DNA of 64,000 bases. It comes from Salinisphaera sp. LB1. Its GTDB lineage: Bacteria; Pseudomonadota; Gammaproteobacteria; Nevskiales; Salinisphaeraceae. Under the pieces are notes generated by a model. The model did not search any database. It was not told where the DNA came from and saw nothing but the letters and a program-made list of their open reading frames with translations. Of this stretch, positions 11,856 through 21,589 are shown in pieces; positions within the stretch are counted from its first letter, which is position 1; each line of letters opens with the position of its first letter. A program made the translations under genes and the position numbers. The stretch is taken from positions 806,001-870,000 of the forward strand of contig NZ_CP029488.1 of assembly GCF_003177035.1 (NCBI RefSeq). Reading direction: 5' to 3'.

Positions 11856-12644
11856 TCAGGCCGCCACGTCCTCCGCCGGCGGCTCCTTGGCACCGGTCAT
11901 GATCGCGACGGCATCGGACGGCGACATGGTCTTCGGATCGACCACCGCGACGCGCCGCCCCAGGCGGTGGATATGGACCCGGTCGGCCACCTCGAATACA
12001 TGCGGCATATTGTGCGAGATCAGCACAATCGGCAGGCCGCGTTTCTTCACGTCGCGGATCAACTCGAGCACCAGGCCGGACTCCTTCACGCCGAGCGCCG
12101 CGGTCGGCTCGTCCATGATGATGACCTTCGCGGCAAAGGCCGCCGCGCGCGCCACGGCCACGCCCTGGCGCTGGCCGCCCGACAGGGTTTCGACCGCCTG
12201 ACTGATGTTCTGGATCGTCAGCAGCCCCAGCTCCGACAGTTTTTCCCGCGCGAAGTCTTCCATCGCCGGCCGGTCCAGCATCCGGAACAACGACCCGAGA
12301 ACACCTTTCCGGCGTATTTCCCGGCCGAGAAACATGTTGTCCGTGATCGACAGCGCCGGCGACAACGCGAGCGTCTGGTACACGGTCTCGATGCCGGCAT
12401 CGCGCGCGTTCATGGGCGAAGCGAACTGCACCGGCGTGCCGTTGAGCCGTATCTCGCCGGCATCGGGCACCACCGCCCCGGATATGGCCTTGATCAGCGT
12501 CGACTTGCCCGCGCCGTTGTCACCGATGACACCCAGCACCTCGCCCGGGTAGAGATCGAAATCGGCATTATCCAGCGCCGTGACCCGGCCGTAGCGTTTG
12601 GTCAGTCCCCGGCCGGAGAGGATGGGTTGGGTGTCTGTATTCAT
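11856..12644 (-). CDS. ABC sugar importer, ATP-binding subunit (FrcA-like)
   Basis: 262-aa single-domain ATPase of the CUT2 sugar ABC family. Walker A GDNGAGKST, signature LSGGQRQGVAVARA, Walker B VIIMDEPTAALG and the switch His in VLISHNMPH are intact. Most CUT2 ATPases (RbsA, XylG) contain two fused ABC domains; a single domain of this size is typical of the FrcA fructose/mannose/ribose group. ATG 12644 follows AGGAAG and overlaps the permease stop (ATGA). An upstream in-frame extension to 12719 lies inside the permease and is not used. It energises import through the permease encoded just upstream. Confidence 0.92.
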   Translation of the reverse strand: MNTDTQPILSGRGLTKRYGRVTALDNADFDLYPGEVLGVIGDNGAGKSTLIKAISGAVVPDAGEIRLNGTPVQFASPMNARDAGIETVYQTLALSPALSITDNMFLGREIRRKGVLGSLFRMLDRPAMEDFAREKLSELGLLTIQNISQAVETLSGGQRQGVAVARAAAFAAKVIIMDEPTAALGVKESGLVLELIRDVKKRGLPIVLISHNMPHVFEVADRVHIHRLGRRVAVVDPKTMSPSDAVAIMTGAKEPPAEDVAA

Positions 12645-13672
12645 GCCGAAATCTTCCTGATCCACTGGTCGGTGGTCACCGCGATGATGATCAGCGCGCC
12701 GACGGCCAGCTGGGTCCATTGCGGGTCCGTACCGAGCAGCCGAAGACCGAGCGAAAACACGCCCACGATCAACGCCCCGAACAAGGTGCCGATAATCGAG
12801 CCGCGCCCGCCGAACAGCGACGTGCCGCCGATCACCACCGCCGTGATGGCCTTGATGTTTTCCATCTGGCCGGCCTGCGGCGATATGGCCCCGATGCGCC
12901 CGATCAGCGTCCAGCCGGCCAGGCCGCAGATCACGCCGGCCACCACATACACCGAAACCAGAACACGGCCGGTGCGGATGCCGGCCAGAAGCGCGGCGTC
13001 CTTGTCATCGCCGACCGCGTAGACATGGCGCCCCCAGGCCGTGTGATTCAACGCAAACCACAGCGCCAGTGCCAGCGCCACCATCAGCACCACGCCGTAG
13101 GTGAACACCGCGTTACCAATCCGGAAGGAGTTGCCCAGGAAATGCAGGATCGGCGCCACCCGGTCGATATCCTGGCTGCGTACCGTTTCATTGCCCGAGT
13201 AAATGTAGGTCGTCGCGCCATAAACCGACCAGGCGCCGAGGGTAACGATGAACGGCGGCAACTTGACGACCGATACCAGCAGGCCGCTCAACAGGCCGCA
13301 GATCCCGCCCACACTCAGCCCGGCGAGTACGGCGACGAAACCGGGCACGCCGTAATGCATGGCGAACTGGCCCATCACCACTGAGCTCAGCACCATGATG
13401 GCGCCCACCGACAGGTCGATGCCGGCTGTCAGGATGATCAGCGTCTCGCCGGCGCCCACGATGCCGGTGATCGCCACCTGCTGAAGAATCAGCGTGAGCG
13501 CGAAGGCCGAATAGAACCTCGAGCCGACGGCTATCGAGAAGAAGATCACCGACAGGATTACGACGATGATCGGCACGGCCGCCGGATTGCCGTGCAGAAA
13601 ATGCTGCACCCGGCGCAACGGCCCGTGGTGTTGTTCCCCGGATGCAGGCGCTTCGGTGGCGGCGTTGTTCAT
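12641..13672 (-). CDS. ABC sugar importer, permease subunit (FrcC/RbsC-like)
   Basis: 343-aa inner-membrane permease of the BPD_transp_2 family with about ten hydrophobic segments. GETLIILTAGIDLSVGAIMVLS and GIVGAGETL are signatures of CUT2 permeases, and the end GTDPQWTQLAVGALIIIAV is also typical. ATG 13672 is preferred because GGAG lies 8 bases upstream; an in-frame GTG at 13684 would overlap that ribosome site. It sits between the binding protein (154 bp upstream) and the overlapping ATPase gene, forming the membrane channel of the importer. Confidence 0.93.
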   Translation of the reverse strand: MNNAATEAPASGEQHHGPLRRVQHFLHGNPAAVPIIVVILSVIFFSIAVGSRFYSAFALTLILQQVAITGIVGAGETLIILTAGIDLSVGAIMVLSSVVMGQFAMHYGVPGFVAVLAGLSVGGICGLLSGLLVSVVKLPPFIVTLGAWSVYGATTYIYSGNETVRSQDIDRVAPILHFLGNSFRIGNAVFTYGVVLMVALALALWFALNHTAWGRHVYAVGDDKDAALLAGIRTGRVLVSVYVVAGVICGLAGWTLIGRIGAISPQAGQMENIKAITAVVIGGTSLFGGRGSIIGTLFGALIVGVFSLGLRLLGTDPQWTQLAVGALIIIAVTTDQWIRKISA

Positions 13673-13826
13673 GCGAATCTCCACGAAACCAACAAGACAG
13701 GCCTGTCATGCCGCCGTCCGGTCGGCGACGGCATGACATCAGTGCCGACAGGCATCGGCCGTCCGACCGGGGCGGACCGGTGTGGTTTACCACGCGCCGC
13801 CACCACCGATCGACCGGCGGGCCGGT

Positions 13827-14858
13827 CTACTGGAGCTTGCCCCAGCATGTCTTCATGCCGGATTTCGTGCTGTACGACTTCACGCCCTTGACCGGGTCAT
13901 CGGTGATCAGATGAACCCCGGTATTGGTGAAGTTGAGCCCGGCACTGGTGCTGGGCTTCTTGCCGCTATCCACATAGGTCTTGACCGCCTTGATGCCGCG
14001 CTTGGCCATCCGCAGCGGGAACTGCTGGGCATCGGCGCCGATCACGCCCTGCTGGACATCCTGGACACCGTTGCAACTGCCATCGATGGCCACGATCGTG
14101 ACCCGATTCTGCATCCCGACCGACTTCAACGCCTGGTAGGCACCCTCGGCCGCCGGCTCGTTGATGGCATAGACCAGGTTGATGTCGGGACTCTTCTGCA
14201 GCAGATTCTCCATGGCCTTGCGCCCGCCATCCTGGGCGCCGCCGGTGACCGCATGCCCGACGATGCGCGGATCGTTTTCATCGCCCCATTTGTTCGGATT
14301 CTTGATGTCGATACCGAAACCCTTCATGAAACCCTGATCACGCTGGACACCGACCGACGGCTGGCTCGTGGCAAGATCCAGAAAAGCGATATGGGCCTTG
14401 GTCTGGCCGAGGTGCTTTTTCGCCCACTCGCCGTCGAGCTTGCCGGCCTCGAAGTTGTCGGTCGCGAACGTGGCGTCGGCGGCACTGGCCGGCTGCAGCG
14501 TCGTATCGAGCGCAATCACCATGATCCCGGCCTTGCGCGCTTTTTGTACCGTGGGGACGATCGCACTGGGCGCCGAGGCCGTGATCAGAATGCCGTCGAC
14601 CCCATCGGCCATGCAGTCTTCGATCGCGCTCACCTGAGACTGGTTGTCGCCGTCATACTTGCCCGCGTAGGTCTTGAGGTGGACGCCGAGTTTCTTCGCC
14701 TCCTTGAGCGCGCCTTTTCTCATGGTGACGAAGTAGGGGTTGCTATCGGTCTTGGTAATCAAACAGGCGCTGACGTCCTTGGCGAACGCCGGCGCGCTCA
14801 CCAACGCACCGCCGGCAGCGAGAGATAGCAAAATGCATTTAGACCACGATATTTTCAT
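13827..14858 (-). CDS. Periplasmic sugar-binding protein of the ABC importer (FrcB-like)
   Basis: 343-aa exported solute-binding protein of the Peripla_BP_4 family. A signal peptide (MKISWSKC, then [17 protein letters not shown]) is followed by the mature start [40 protein letters not shown] and [11 protein letters not shown] are ribose/fructose-binding-protein-like segments. ATG 14858 sits 6 bases after GGAGG; a second in-frame ATG at 14864 is too close to it. It heads the importer operon, with a 154-bp gap before the permease that is common after highly expressed binding-protein genes. Substrate is probably fructose, ribose or a related sugar, by resemblance only. Confidence 0.92.
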   Translation of the reverse strand: MKISWSKCILLSLAAGGALVSAPAFAKDVSACLITKTDSNPYFVTMRKGALKEAKKLGVHLKTYAGKYDGDNQSQVSAIEDCMADGVDGILITASAPSAIVPTVQKARKAGIMVIALDTTLQPASAADATFATDNFEAGKLDGEWAKKHLGQTKAHIAFLDLATSQPSVGVQRDQGFMKGFGIDIKNPNKWGDENDPRIVGHAVTGGAQDGGRKAMENLLQKSPDINLVYAINEPAAEGAYQALKSVGMQNRVTIVAIDGSCNGVQDVQQGVIGADAQQFPLRMAKRGIKAVKTYVDSGKKPSTSAGLNFTNTGVHLITDDPVKGVKSYSTKSGMKTCWGKLQ

Positions 14859-15297
14859 GCCCATCCTCCAGCAATAGCCCGCCGCAACATTATTCCGCCT
14901 TGGCCAGCATCTATTTAATTTTAAATTTTTTTTAAAACCTACACTTTCGACCAGCATAAGCTAGCAAATTTAATTATATTTGGCGCTCATTCACGAACAA
15001 TCCGCCATTAGTCTGACCCTCGCAAAAACTTACAAAACGGAGAATTTTCAGAACATATTGCCCGGAATACTCGTGACTCGCGGATCCACGATATCTATCT
15101 TTCAGGTGGCAACAAATGGGCACGGATATACGACAATTCGAGCCACGACGACTTATCCCGCCCGAAAACCCCCTCGAGCCGGATAATCGTCCTTTACCGA
15201 CAACGGGCTCGCTCATCTCCCGATCCCGGCCGCCACACTCAGGGCACTTCACAGGAATCCATGAATCTGGTACGGCAAGGCCCCGAACTCGCGGCAT
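14859..15297. promoter_or_regulatory. Promoter region of the ABC sugar importer, locally AT-rich
   Basis: 439 bp without a convincing gene between the importer operon and the sulfotransferase-like gene. About 14905-14985 is strikingly AT-rich (runs of T and A, TTTAATTATATTT) against the GC-rich surroundings and probably contains the operon's promoter on the minus strand. I could not settle on one -35/-10 pair or an operator. Confidence 0.45.
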
Positions 15298-16290
15298 TCA
15301 GTAGCGATCGATCAACTGGCGCATATCGATGCCACGGGCCCGCACGTACAACTGGATGTCGGCACGATAAGCCTCGACGAAACGCTCGAGCGAAGAGCCA
15401 TCGAAGAAATCGGCGACGGCCGGAAAGTGATCGTAGCCCTTCAGATCGCGGGCAGTTGCCCGTGCCGGGCAATCAATCGCGTGTGCGCCGGGCGGGGCAT
15501 ATGCCGTTTTCTTTGAAGACGCGACGTTGAAACCGTCCGTGACCATGCCCTGCGCCTGGAGGAAAGCGAGCGTGTCAGACAAGTTGTCCACACAGCCATA
15601 GAAATCGAAGAGATGACGCCCCAGAAAATGGCTCTGGCTGCGGTAATGCTTGTTGCGCTGCTTATCCGGCTTAGCCAGCACGTAATCGAGAAACTGTTGA
15701 AAAGTAATCGTGGATCGATCGATCTCCCGGTTGTGAAACCGGCTGATACGGCGGTAAAAGCGAGGGTGCGGCGCGTCGGGCAGGTTGCCCGTGCTTTTTT
15801 TGACGACGCGATCCAGAAACCCGCTGACGATCCGGGCCATGGGATCCCGAATGACAACGAATATTTTGTAGTGGCGGCCGCCATGAATCGTTCTCCGGGT
15901 AACCGGAATGTTTCTGATCCCTGTGCGCAACCTGTATCCGCGCGGGGTTTCGGCCGACGCGTCGAACCCTGCCCCCAGCGGATGGTTGGCGGTGAAAAGC
16001 GCGCGCATGTAGCTGCTCGCGTTTTTTGGAATTCTCATGAACATCAGGCGATGTTCATGAGATACCCAGAAACGCACGTCGCGCCTAGGTCTGCGGTCCA
16101 GAACTTCCAAAAATTGCGCTTTCACGAACCGCACATATCGAAATCCGATGCATACTGCAAATAAAACGACATGACGCCAACTCCGGAACGCCACCTGAAG
16201 ATAACCGTCATAACGAAAAACGCACGATAATCCATAACTTTTTCGTTTTGTTTCAATAATAATCGGGCCGTAACGGGCCGGGTCTAACAT
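15298..16290 (-). CDS. Sulfotransferase-family protein
   Basis: 330-aa protein resembling membrane-associated sulfotransferases of the Sulfotransfer_2 type. FMRIPKNASSYMRALF (about residues 89-104) looks like the 5'-phosphosulfate-binding loop. IFVVIRDPMARIVSGFLDRV (about 147-166) looks like the 3'-phosphate-binding segment of PAPS-dependent enzymes. The N-terminus has a hydrophobic stretch (about 36-54) that could anchor it. The acceptor is unknown. The start is uncertain because no ribosome site stands out at ATG 16290. Both flanks are more AT-rich than neighbouring genes and no PAPS-synthesis gene is near, which hints at acquisition by transfer. Confidence 0.65.
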   Translation of the reverse strand: MLDPARYGPIIIETKRKSYGLSCVFRYDGYLQVAFRSWRHVVLFAVCIGFRYVRFVKAQFLEVLDRRPRRDVRFWVSHEHRLMFMRIPKNASSYMRALFTANHPLGAGFDASAETPRGYRLRTGIRNIPVTRRTIHGGRHYKIFVVIRDPMARIVSGFLDRVVKKSTGNLPDAPHPRFYRRISRFHNREIDRSTITFQQFLDYVLAKPDKQRNKHYRSQSHFLGRHLFDFYGCVDNLSDTLAFLQAQGMVTDGFNVASSKKTAYAPPGAHAIDCPARATARDLKGYDHFPAVADFFDGSSLERFVEAYRADIQLYVRARGIDMRQLIDRY

Positions 16291-16556
16291 TCGTCATTTT
16301 TCCGTTCGCTCCTGCCGGACTCGATATGGCGTCTATTATCGTTTTGCCCGACGCTCCATGTGCGAACCGGCGACGCCTCAGTGACCCGCCGGGCCCGGGC
16401 GTCGCCCCGGTAGACCGGATCGGCACATCACACCGCAAGCGCCCGGGCTTTCAATTCACGCCCGGCGTCGCCATACATGGCCATACGCACGACGCTAACG
16501 CCGCGGCGATGATCGAACCGGAGCCGCGGCGTCTCTTTTCAATCAGGAGCAACGCC

Positions 16557-17573
16557 ATGAAAGCTATCGCCACCCGCGGCGCAACCGATATCAACGCCAC
16601 CGGCGCCTTCGAGACGATCGACCGGCCCATCGCGGAACCGACCGGCCTGGATCTGCGGGTGCGGATCGATGCCCTGGCCGTGAACCCGGTCGACACCAAG
16701 GTCCGTGCCGGCGCGCTGGGCGATCTCGGCGAGCCGACCATTCTCGGCTGGGATGCCGTCGGCAAGGTCGAGGCCACCGGCGACGAGGTGTCGGGTTTCG
16801 AGGTGGGCGACCGGGTCTATTACGCCGGACAGGTCGACCGGCCGGGTTGCGATGCCGAGCAGCAACTCGTCGACAGCCGGCTGGTCGCCCATGCGCCGCA
16901 GCGTCTGAGCGACGAACAGGCCGCCGCCATGCCGCTGACTGCGCTGACTGCCTGGGAAGGGTTGTTCGATAAGCTCGGACTGCGCGCGGACCCCGGCGCG
17001 CACAGCGAACAAACCCTGCTCGTGATCAACGGTGCCGGCGGCGTGGGCTCCAGCGTGATCCAGCTCGCCCGGCAGCTCACCGGCATCCGCGTAATCGCAA
17101 CCGCGTCGCGCGCGGCATCGGCCGATTGGTGCCGCACGCTCGGCGCCCACGAGGTCATCGACCACCACGAACTGGTCCCGGCCCTGCGCGCCGCCGGCCA
17201 CGACACGGTCGACTACATCTTCAACTGCCACGATATCGGCGTGCACTGGCAGAACATGGTCGAAGCCATCCGCCCGCTGGGCCGGATCGTCGCCATCGCC
17301 GAAACCGAGCAGCCGGTCGATATCAATGCGCTGCAGTCGAAGGCCGCCAGCTTCTGCTGGGAGTTCATGTTCGCCCGCGCGCTGCACGGGTATCACCCGG
17401 AACGCCACGGCGAAATCCTGGCCGAGCTCGCCGGGCTGCTCGATGCGGGCCGCATCCGCAGTACGCTCGGTGCCGTGATCGGGCCATTGAATGTGGACAA
17501 TCTCACCGAAGCCCATCGGCGCCTCGAACAAGGCCATACCGTGGGCAAGCTCGTGCTGACCGCCATGGCATAA
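16557..17573 (+). CDS. Zinc-type alcohol dehydrogenase / quinone oxidoreductase family protein
   Basis: 338-aa medium-chain dehydrogenase/reductase. The N-terminal GroES-like fold (ALAVNPVDTKVRAG, ILGWDAVGKVEATG) is followed by a Rossmann domain with INGAGGVGSSVIQLARQL binding NADPH, and the sequence continues to the end of the ZADH_2 domain. The structural-zinc Cys cluster is absent, which places it with the NADPH:quinone reductase subgroup. ATG 16557 has AGGAGC upstream; the open frame extends to 16326 without a better start. It probably reduces quinones or enals. No operon partner is seen. Confidence 0.87.
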   Translation: MKAIATRGATDINATGAFETIDRPIAEPTGLDLRVRIDALAVNPVDTKVRAGALGDLGEPTILGWDAVGKVEATGDEVSGFEVGDRVYYAGQVDRPGCDAEQQLVDSRLVAHAPQRLSDEQAAAMPLTALTAWEGLFDKLGLRADPGAHSEQTLLVINGAGGVGSSVIQLARQLTGIRVIATASRAASADWCRTLGAHEVIDHHELVPALRAAGHDTVDYIFNCHDIGVHWQNMVEAIRPLGRIVAIAETEQPVDINALQSKAASFCWEFMFARALHGYHPERHGEILAELAGLLDAGRIRSTLGAVIGPLNVDNLTEAHRRLEQGHTVGKLVLTAMA

Positions 17574-17585
17574 GCGTTGCCATCG

Positions 17586-17608
17586 CCGGCCCGCGCCGCG
17601 CGGGCCGG
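17586..17608. terminator. Strong hairpin between convergent genes
   Basis: Perfect 10-bp stem CCGGCCCGCG / CGCGGGCCGG with a 3-base loop, 12 bp after the dehydrogenase stop. It has no T-tract, so factor-independent termination is uncertain. Confidence 0.4.
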
Positions 17609-17721
17609 CACTGCGCGCCACGACGGCAGGCCATCCAGGCTGCAGATCAACCGCATGACCCGGCCCCGGCGCGGGTTGCCAACCGAATCCGCCCGGCACA
17701 CCCCTCGCCACAGGCAAGCGG

Positions 17722-19098
17722 TTAATCCGCCAACGGCAGACGGAACGAGACGCTCAACCCCGGCGCATTATCCTCGAGGCTCAGAACGGCATCATGGAGA
17801 TCGACCACCGCCGCGGCCATACTCAAACCCAGACCACTGCCGGGTGTGGTACGGCTCGCTTCGAGCCGGTAGAACCGCTGTGTCACCTTATCGATGGCCT
17901 CGGAAGGAATGCCGGGGCCGTTGTCGGCGATACAGACCACAGCACTGCCCTGACTCGTTCGTAGCCGGATATCGATATGGGAGCCGGGCGGCGTATGGGT
18001 GATCGCGTTTTCGATCAGATTCGCCAGCGCTTGTGTCACCAGTTCGCGGTCGCCGCGGACGGCCACAGCCGGCTCGATTTCGGCGGCAAGGACATGGCCC
18101 GTCTCTTCGGCCACCACGGTGTAGGTCTCTGCGAGCGTATCCGCCAGCGCCGACAGGTCGAAACGCGTGAAGCGGGCGCGCCGGCTGCCGGACTCGATCT
18201 GCGCAATACGCAGCAACGCGGAAAACGTCTCAAGAATCTGATCGGTTTGCACAATGGCCCGGTCGACCGCGCGCTGGTAATCATCCACCGAACGCGCCTG
18301 CACGCGGGCCGTATCCAGCCCCTGACGCAACCGGCCGAGCGGCGTGCGCAGGTCATGCGCGATATCGCTGCTCACCTGGCGCATGCTGTGCATCAGGCGT
18401 TCGATCTGATCGAGCATCCCGTTGAGATGCCGCGCCAAGTGGTCGAATTCGTCGCCGCGCCCGCTGTCGGGCACGCGTTGCGACAGATCGCCGTCACTGA
18501 TCCGGCTTGCGACCCGATTGATATTCTCGACGCGGCGCAGCGCCGCCCGCCCCATCAGCGCCCCGCCGGCGGCGCCGAGCAGCAACACGACAAGCAACCC
18601 CCAGAGCACGGCATACACCAGGCGCGCCCGTAGTGCGGCCAATTGCCGGGCGTCCCGAGCCACCACCAGTATGGCCCCATCGGGCAGCTGGGTACCGTGG
18701 CGAATGATGGGCGCACGCCCGCTGTCCGGCCGGTCGCGGGCGGCGGAAACGGAATCGATCGGGCGATACGCTTCAGACCAGCCAACAGTCCCCGCTGTGG
18801 CGGACAGATCGCCCGCAAGACGCGCGCCGTGCGCAACCAGAAGATAATGATTGTCGCTGTTTCCCGATTCGAGACGATCGTTGATCGCGTTTTTCAGCTC
18901 GGCCAGCCCGCCGGCGTCGTATTCCCGGGTCAGGCTATGTGTTTCGTGGGCGATGGTCGCGTGTATCCGGCTTTTCATGTAGCCCGCCGTCTGCCAATAC
19001 ACCACAGCAAACAGGATGACGGCGCTGAAGGTGAACAACCCGGCGTAGGCCAGGCCGTTACGGAAGGCCCGGCTGCGAAACAGGTTAGGCAGCGGCAT
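17722..19098 (-). CDS. Sensor histidine kinase of the PepSY-linked two-component system
   Basis: 458-aa inner-membrane kinase. A first membrane segment (about 15-35) is followed by a periplasmic region, a second membrane segment (about 165-190) and a HAMP domain. Then come the H-box SSDIAHDLRTPLGRLRQGL, N-box LANLIENAITHTP, G1 DNGPGIP and G2 GSGLGLSMAAAVVDLH. ATG 19098 (MPLPNLFR) is used because the frame upstream lies inside the response-regulator gene; the two overlap by 14 bp. The kinase resembles heavy-metal, PhoQ-like and QseC-like sensors, but the ligand cannot be told from sequence. Confidence 0.88.
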   Translation of the reverse strand: MPLPNLFRSRAFRNGLAYAGLFTFSAVILFAVVYWQTAGYMKSRIHATIAHETHSLTREYDAGGLAELKNAINDRLESGNSDNHYLLVAHGARLAGDLSATAGTVGWSEAYRPIDSVSAARDRPDSGRAPIIRHGTQLPDGAILVVARDARQLAALRARLVYAVLWGLLVVLLLGAAGGALMGRAALRRVENINRVASRISDGDLSQRVPDSGRGDEFDHLARHLNGMLDQIERLMHSMRQVSSDIAHDLRTPLGRLRQGLDTARVQARSVDDYQRAVDRAIVQTDQILETFSALLRIAQIESGSRRARFTRFDLSALADTLAETYTVVAEETGHVLAAEIEPAVAVRGDRELVTQALANLIENAITHTPPGSHIDIRLRTSQGSAVVCIADNGPGIPSEAIDKVTQRFYRLEASRTTPGSGLGLSMAAAVVDLHDAVLSLEDNAPGLSVSFRLPLAD

Positions 19099-19768
19099 GG
19101 ATCGAGTAACCGGCGCCCCGCACCGTGTGCAGCAAGGGTGTTTCAAAACCGCGATCGATCTTGGTTCGCAGGCGGCTGATATGCGTTTCGACAACGCTCG
19201 TCCTGGGCTCGAAGTGGAAGTCCCACACGTGTTCGAGCAGCATGGTTCGAGTCACCACCTCGCCGGCGTGGCGCATGAGATATTCGAGCAGGCGGAACTC
19301 CCGCGGCTGGAGCTCGATGGCCTGGTCGCCCCGCCACACGCGTCTTTTAACGAGATCCATGGTCAGATCGGCAACCTGCAGTATCGTTGCCTCGGTCTGC
19401 AAAGGTGGGCGCCGAGCCAGCGCCTGTACCCGCGCAGCCAATTCGGCAAAGGCAAAGGGCTTGGTGAGGTAATCGTCGCCGCCGGCTTCCAGCCCCTCGA
19501 CTCGATCATCGATACCGCCCAGCGTGGTCAGAAACAAGACCGGCGTCTTCAAACCCGCATCACGCATGGTTTTTACGATGGACAGGCCATCCAGCCGGGG
19601 CAGCATGCGATCCACAATCAGCAACTCATAGCCGCTTTCTTCAGTCGCGAAAAACAGGCCTTCGGCGCCATCGCGTGCGATATCGACGGTGTGCCCGAGT
19701 TCGCGCAAACCGCGCGCTACATAATCGGCGGTCTCCGGATCATCTTCAATCAGCAGAATCTTGCGCAC
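19085..19768 (-). CDS. OmpR-family response regulator
   Basis: 227-aa regulator with a receiver domain (IEDDPET, phospho-acceptor Asp in LIVDRMLPRLDGL, Lys in LTKPFAFAELAARV). Its winged-helix DNA-binding domain ends in TSVVETHISRLRTKID and VRGAGYSIHAA. The start codon is GTG at 19768. It is transcribed with the overlapping kinase. The PepSY-domain gene 77 bp upstream on the same strand may be in the same transcript or be a target. Confidence 0.9.
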   Translation of the reverse strand: MRKILLIEDDPETADYVARGLRELGHTVDIARDGAEGLFFATEESGYELLIVDRMLPRLDGLSIVKTMRDAGLKTPVLFLTTLGGIDDRVEGLEAGGDDYLTKPFAFAELAARVQALARRPPLQTEATILQVADLTMDLVKRRVWRGDQAIELQPREFRLLEYLMRHAGEVVTRTMLLEHVWDFHFEPRTSVVETHISRLRTKIDRGFETPLLHTVRGAGYSIHAAA

Positions 19769-19845
19769 GCCGTGGCCTACTCGTGTTCCGTCGGATTGAG
19801 GTCGGCAGACGGGGGCAAGCCCGCCTGCCGACCGCTGGCCCTATC

Positions 19846-20250
19846 CTAATCGTCTGCGCCGTTTCGGTCCTGATCGTGGTCTTCGGTTTCGCCGGCGTGC
19901 GAATTCGACGATTGCTCGTGCTCGCTCCGGGTCTCCTGTGCCTCGGTATGCGCACTTTCGCTACTGTTTTCGAGCACCTTGCCGGAAACGGCATCGATGC
20001 CGACCTCGCGAATCCCGTGCTTGGTCTGTATATCGAACGAGTAACGCAAGCCCGAACCGCCGCCTTCCTTTTCCAGCTCGGCGCTCTTGATCGTTCCATG
20101 CGCCTGGTTCAGCGCCTCGGCACGGGCTTGCTGCATGGTTAACTGGGCGCCATCCTGCGCACTTGTGTCAGTGCCTGCGTAGGCGGCAGTCGAAATGCCG
20201 CCGACGACGGCCAGCGCGGTCATTGCAATCGTAGAAGCTTTAAAACGCAT
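19846..20250 (-). CDS. Secreted PepSY-domain protein
   Basis: 134-aa exported protein. A signal peptide (MRFKASTIAMTALAVVGG, ending ISTAAYA) precedes a PepSY-like unit: LTMQQARAEALNQAHGTIKSAEL, then RYSFDIQTKHGIREVGIDAVSGKVL. A Glu/Ser/His-rich acidic tail (EAQETRSEHEQSSNSHAG) closes it. PepSY proteins act in the periplasm and are often regulated by adjacent OmpR-type systems; the position just before the response-regulator gene fits that. ATG 20250 has GGAG nearby. The charged tail could bind metal, but that is speculation. Confidence 0.85.
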   Translation of the reverse strand: MRFKASTIAMTALAVVGGISTAAYAGTDTSAQDGAQLTMQQARAEALNQAHGTIKSAELEKEGGGSGLRYSFDIQTKHGIREVGIDAVSGKVLENSSESAHTEAQETRSEHEQSSNSHAGETEDHDQDRNGADD

Positions 20251-20363
20251 CGTTTTCTCCTGAAGAACATAACAATCCTCGGGACTCATCGTGGGCCCGA
20301 AACCCGCCCGGCGGGTGATCTACAGAATCGCAGGCCCGGGCTTGCGGGGCGTTTGCCGCAACT

Positions 20364-20377
20364 TTACGAAACCGTAA
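20364..20377. promoter_or_regulatory. Small inverted repeat in the PepSY / alcohol dehydrogenase divergent region
   Basis: TTACG-AAAC-CGTAA, perfect 5-bp arms, in the 188-bp gap between the divergent PepSY gene and the zinc alcohol dehydrogenase. It could bind the neighbouring response regulator, although OmpR-type proteins usually prefer direct repeats. Weak evidence. Confidence 0.3.
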
Positions 20378-20438
20378 GAACACGCTTGCACGCCGCGTAT
20401 CATCGCTCGGGCAAGCGCCCCAAGCTGGACACCCTGTT

Positions 20439-21479
20439 ATGAAAGCCGTCGTATTCGAATCGTTCCAGACGCCGCCGCAGATTCAGCAGGTGCCGACCCC
20501 GGAGCCCGAGCCGCATGGCGTGGTCGTCCGGGTCGAGGCCTCCGGGCTGTGCCGCAGCGACTGGCACGCCTGGATGGGCCACGATCCCGACATCACGCTG
20601 CCGCATGTCCCGGGCCACGAGCTGGCCGGCACGATCGTGGCCACCGGCAAGGACGTGTCACGCTGGCAGGCCGGCGACCGGATCACCGTCCCCTTCGTGG
20701 GCGGCTGCGGAGCCTGCGACGAGTGCCGAGCGGGCCAGCAACAAGTCTGCCATCATCAATTCCAGCCGGGCTTCACCCACTGGGGCTCCTACGCCGAATA
20801 CACCGGCCTCCACCACGCCGATCTCAACCTGGTCGGCCTCCCCTACGACATGGACTTCGCCACGGCGGCCAGCCTCGGATGCCGCTTCGCCACGGCCTTT
20901 CGCGCGGTGGTCGATCAGGGCCGCGTATCCGGCGGGCAATGGGTCGCCGTGCATGGCTGCGGCGGCGTCGGCCTGTCCGCGCTCATGATCGCCAACGCGC
21001 TCGGCGCGAACGTCGTGGCCGTGGATATCGCCGACGACAAGCTGGAGCTCGCCCGATCCCTCGGCGCCGCGGCGACCGTCAACGCCAGCGAATGCGCCGA
21101 CGTGGTCGACGCGATCACCGGGATCACGCAGGGCGGCGCCCATGTCTCGCTCGACGCCCTCGGGCATCCGGCCACTTGCTTCAATTCCATCATGAGCCTC
21201 CGCCGCCGCGGTCGGCACGTCCAGGTTGGACTGATGCTGGGCGAACACAGTCGGCCGCCGGTCCCCATGGACAGAATCGTGGCGCAGGAAATCGAGCTGC
21301 TTGGCAGCCACGGCATGCAGGCGCATCGTTACAGCGCCATGCTGGACATGGTAAGCAGCGGCAGGCTCGCGCCGGGCCGGATCGTCGGTCAGCGGATTGC
21401 GCTGGAAGATGCCTGCCACGCGTTGATGAACATGAACGATTTCGCCGGCCTGGGCGCGACGGTCATTACGTCATTCTGA
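20439..21479 (+). CDS. Zinc-dependent alcohol dehydrogenase
   Basis: 346-aa medium-chain dehydrogenase. Catalytic zinc ligands are visible as Cys in SGLCRSDWH and the His/Glu of PGHELAG. The structural-zinc cluster is complete ([17 protein letters not shown]). The Rossmann motif is [18 protein letters not shown], followed by acidic [11 protein letters not shown], which favours NAD over NADP. Family members oxidise primary or secondary alcohols or polyols. It is a single gene, divergent from the PepSY gene. Confidence 0.88.
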   Translation: MKAVVFESFQTPPQIQQVPTPEPEPHGVVVRVEASGLCRSDWHAWMGHDPDITLPHVPGHELAGTIVATGKDVSRWQAGDRITVPFVGGCGACDECRAGQQQVCHHQFQPGFTHWGSYAEYTGLHHADLNLVGLPYDMDFATAASLGCRFATAFRAVVDQGRVSGGQWVAVHGCGGVGLSALMIANALGANVVAVDIADDKLELARSLGAAATVNASECADVVDAITGITQGGAHVSLDALGHPATCFNSIMSLRRRGRHVQVGLMLGEHSRPPVPMDRIVAQEIELLGSHGMQAHRYSAMLDMVSSGRLAPGRIVGQRIALEDACHALMNMNDFAGLGATVITSF

Positions 21480-21589
21480 TCGTCCGGCCCGGATGGGCCG
21501 AAACCCAGGGCCCACATCAAAAAAACCGACACTGTCGCGATCAACCTCGACGCATGGCAATGAACAGCCACGCCCTCGGCATGTCGCGC

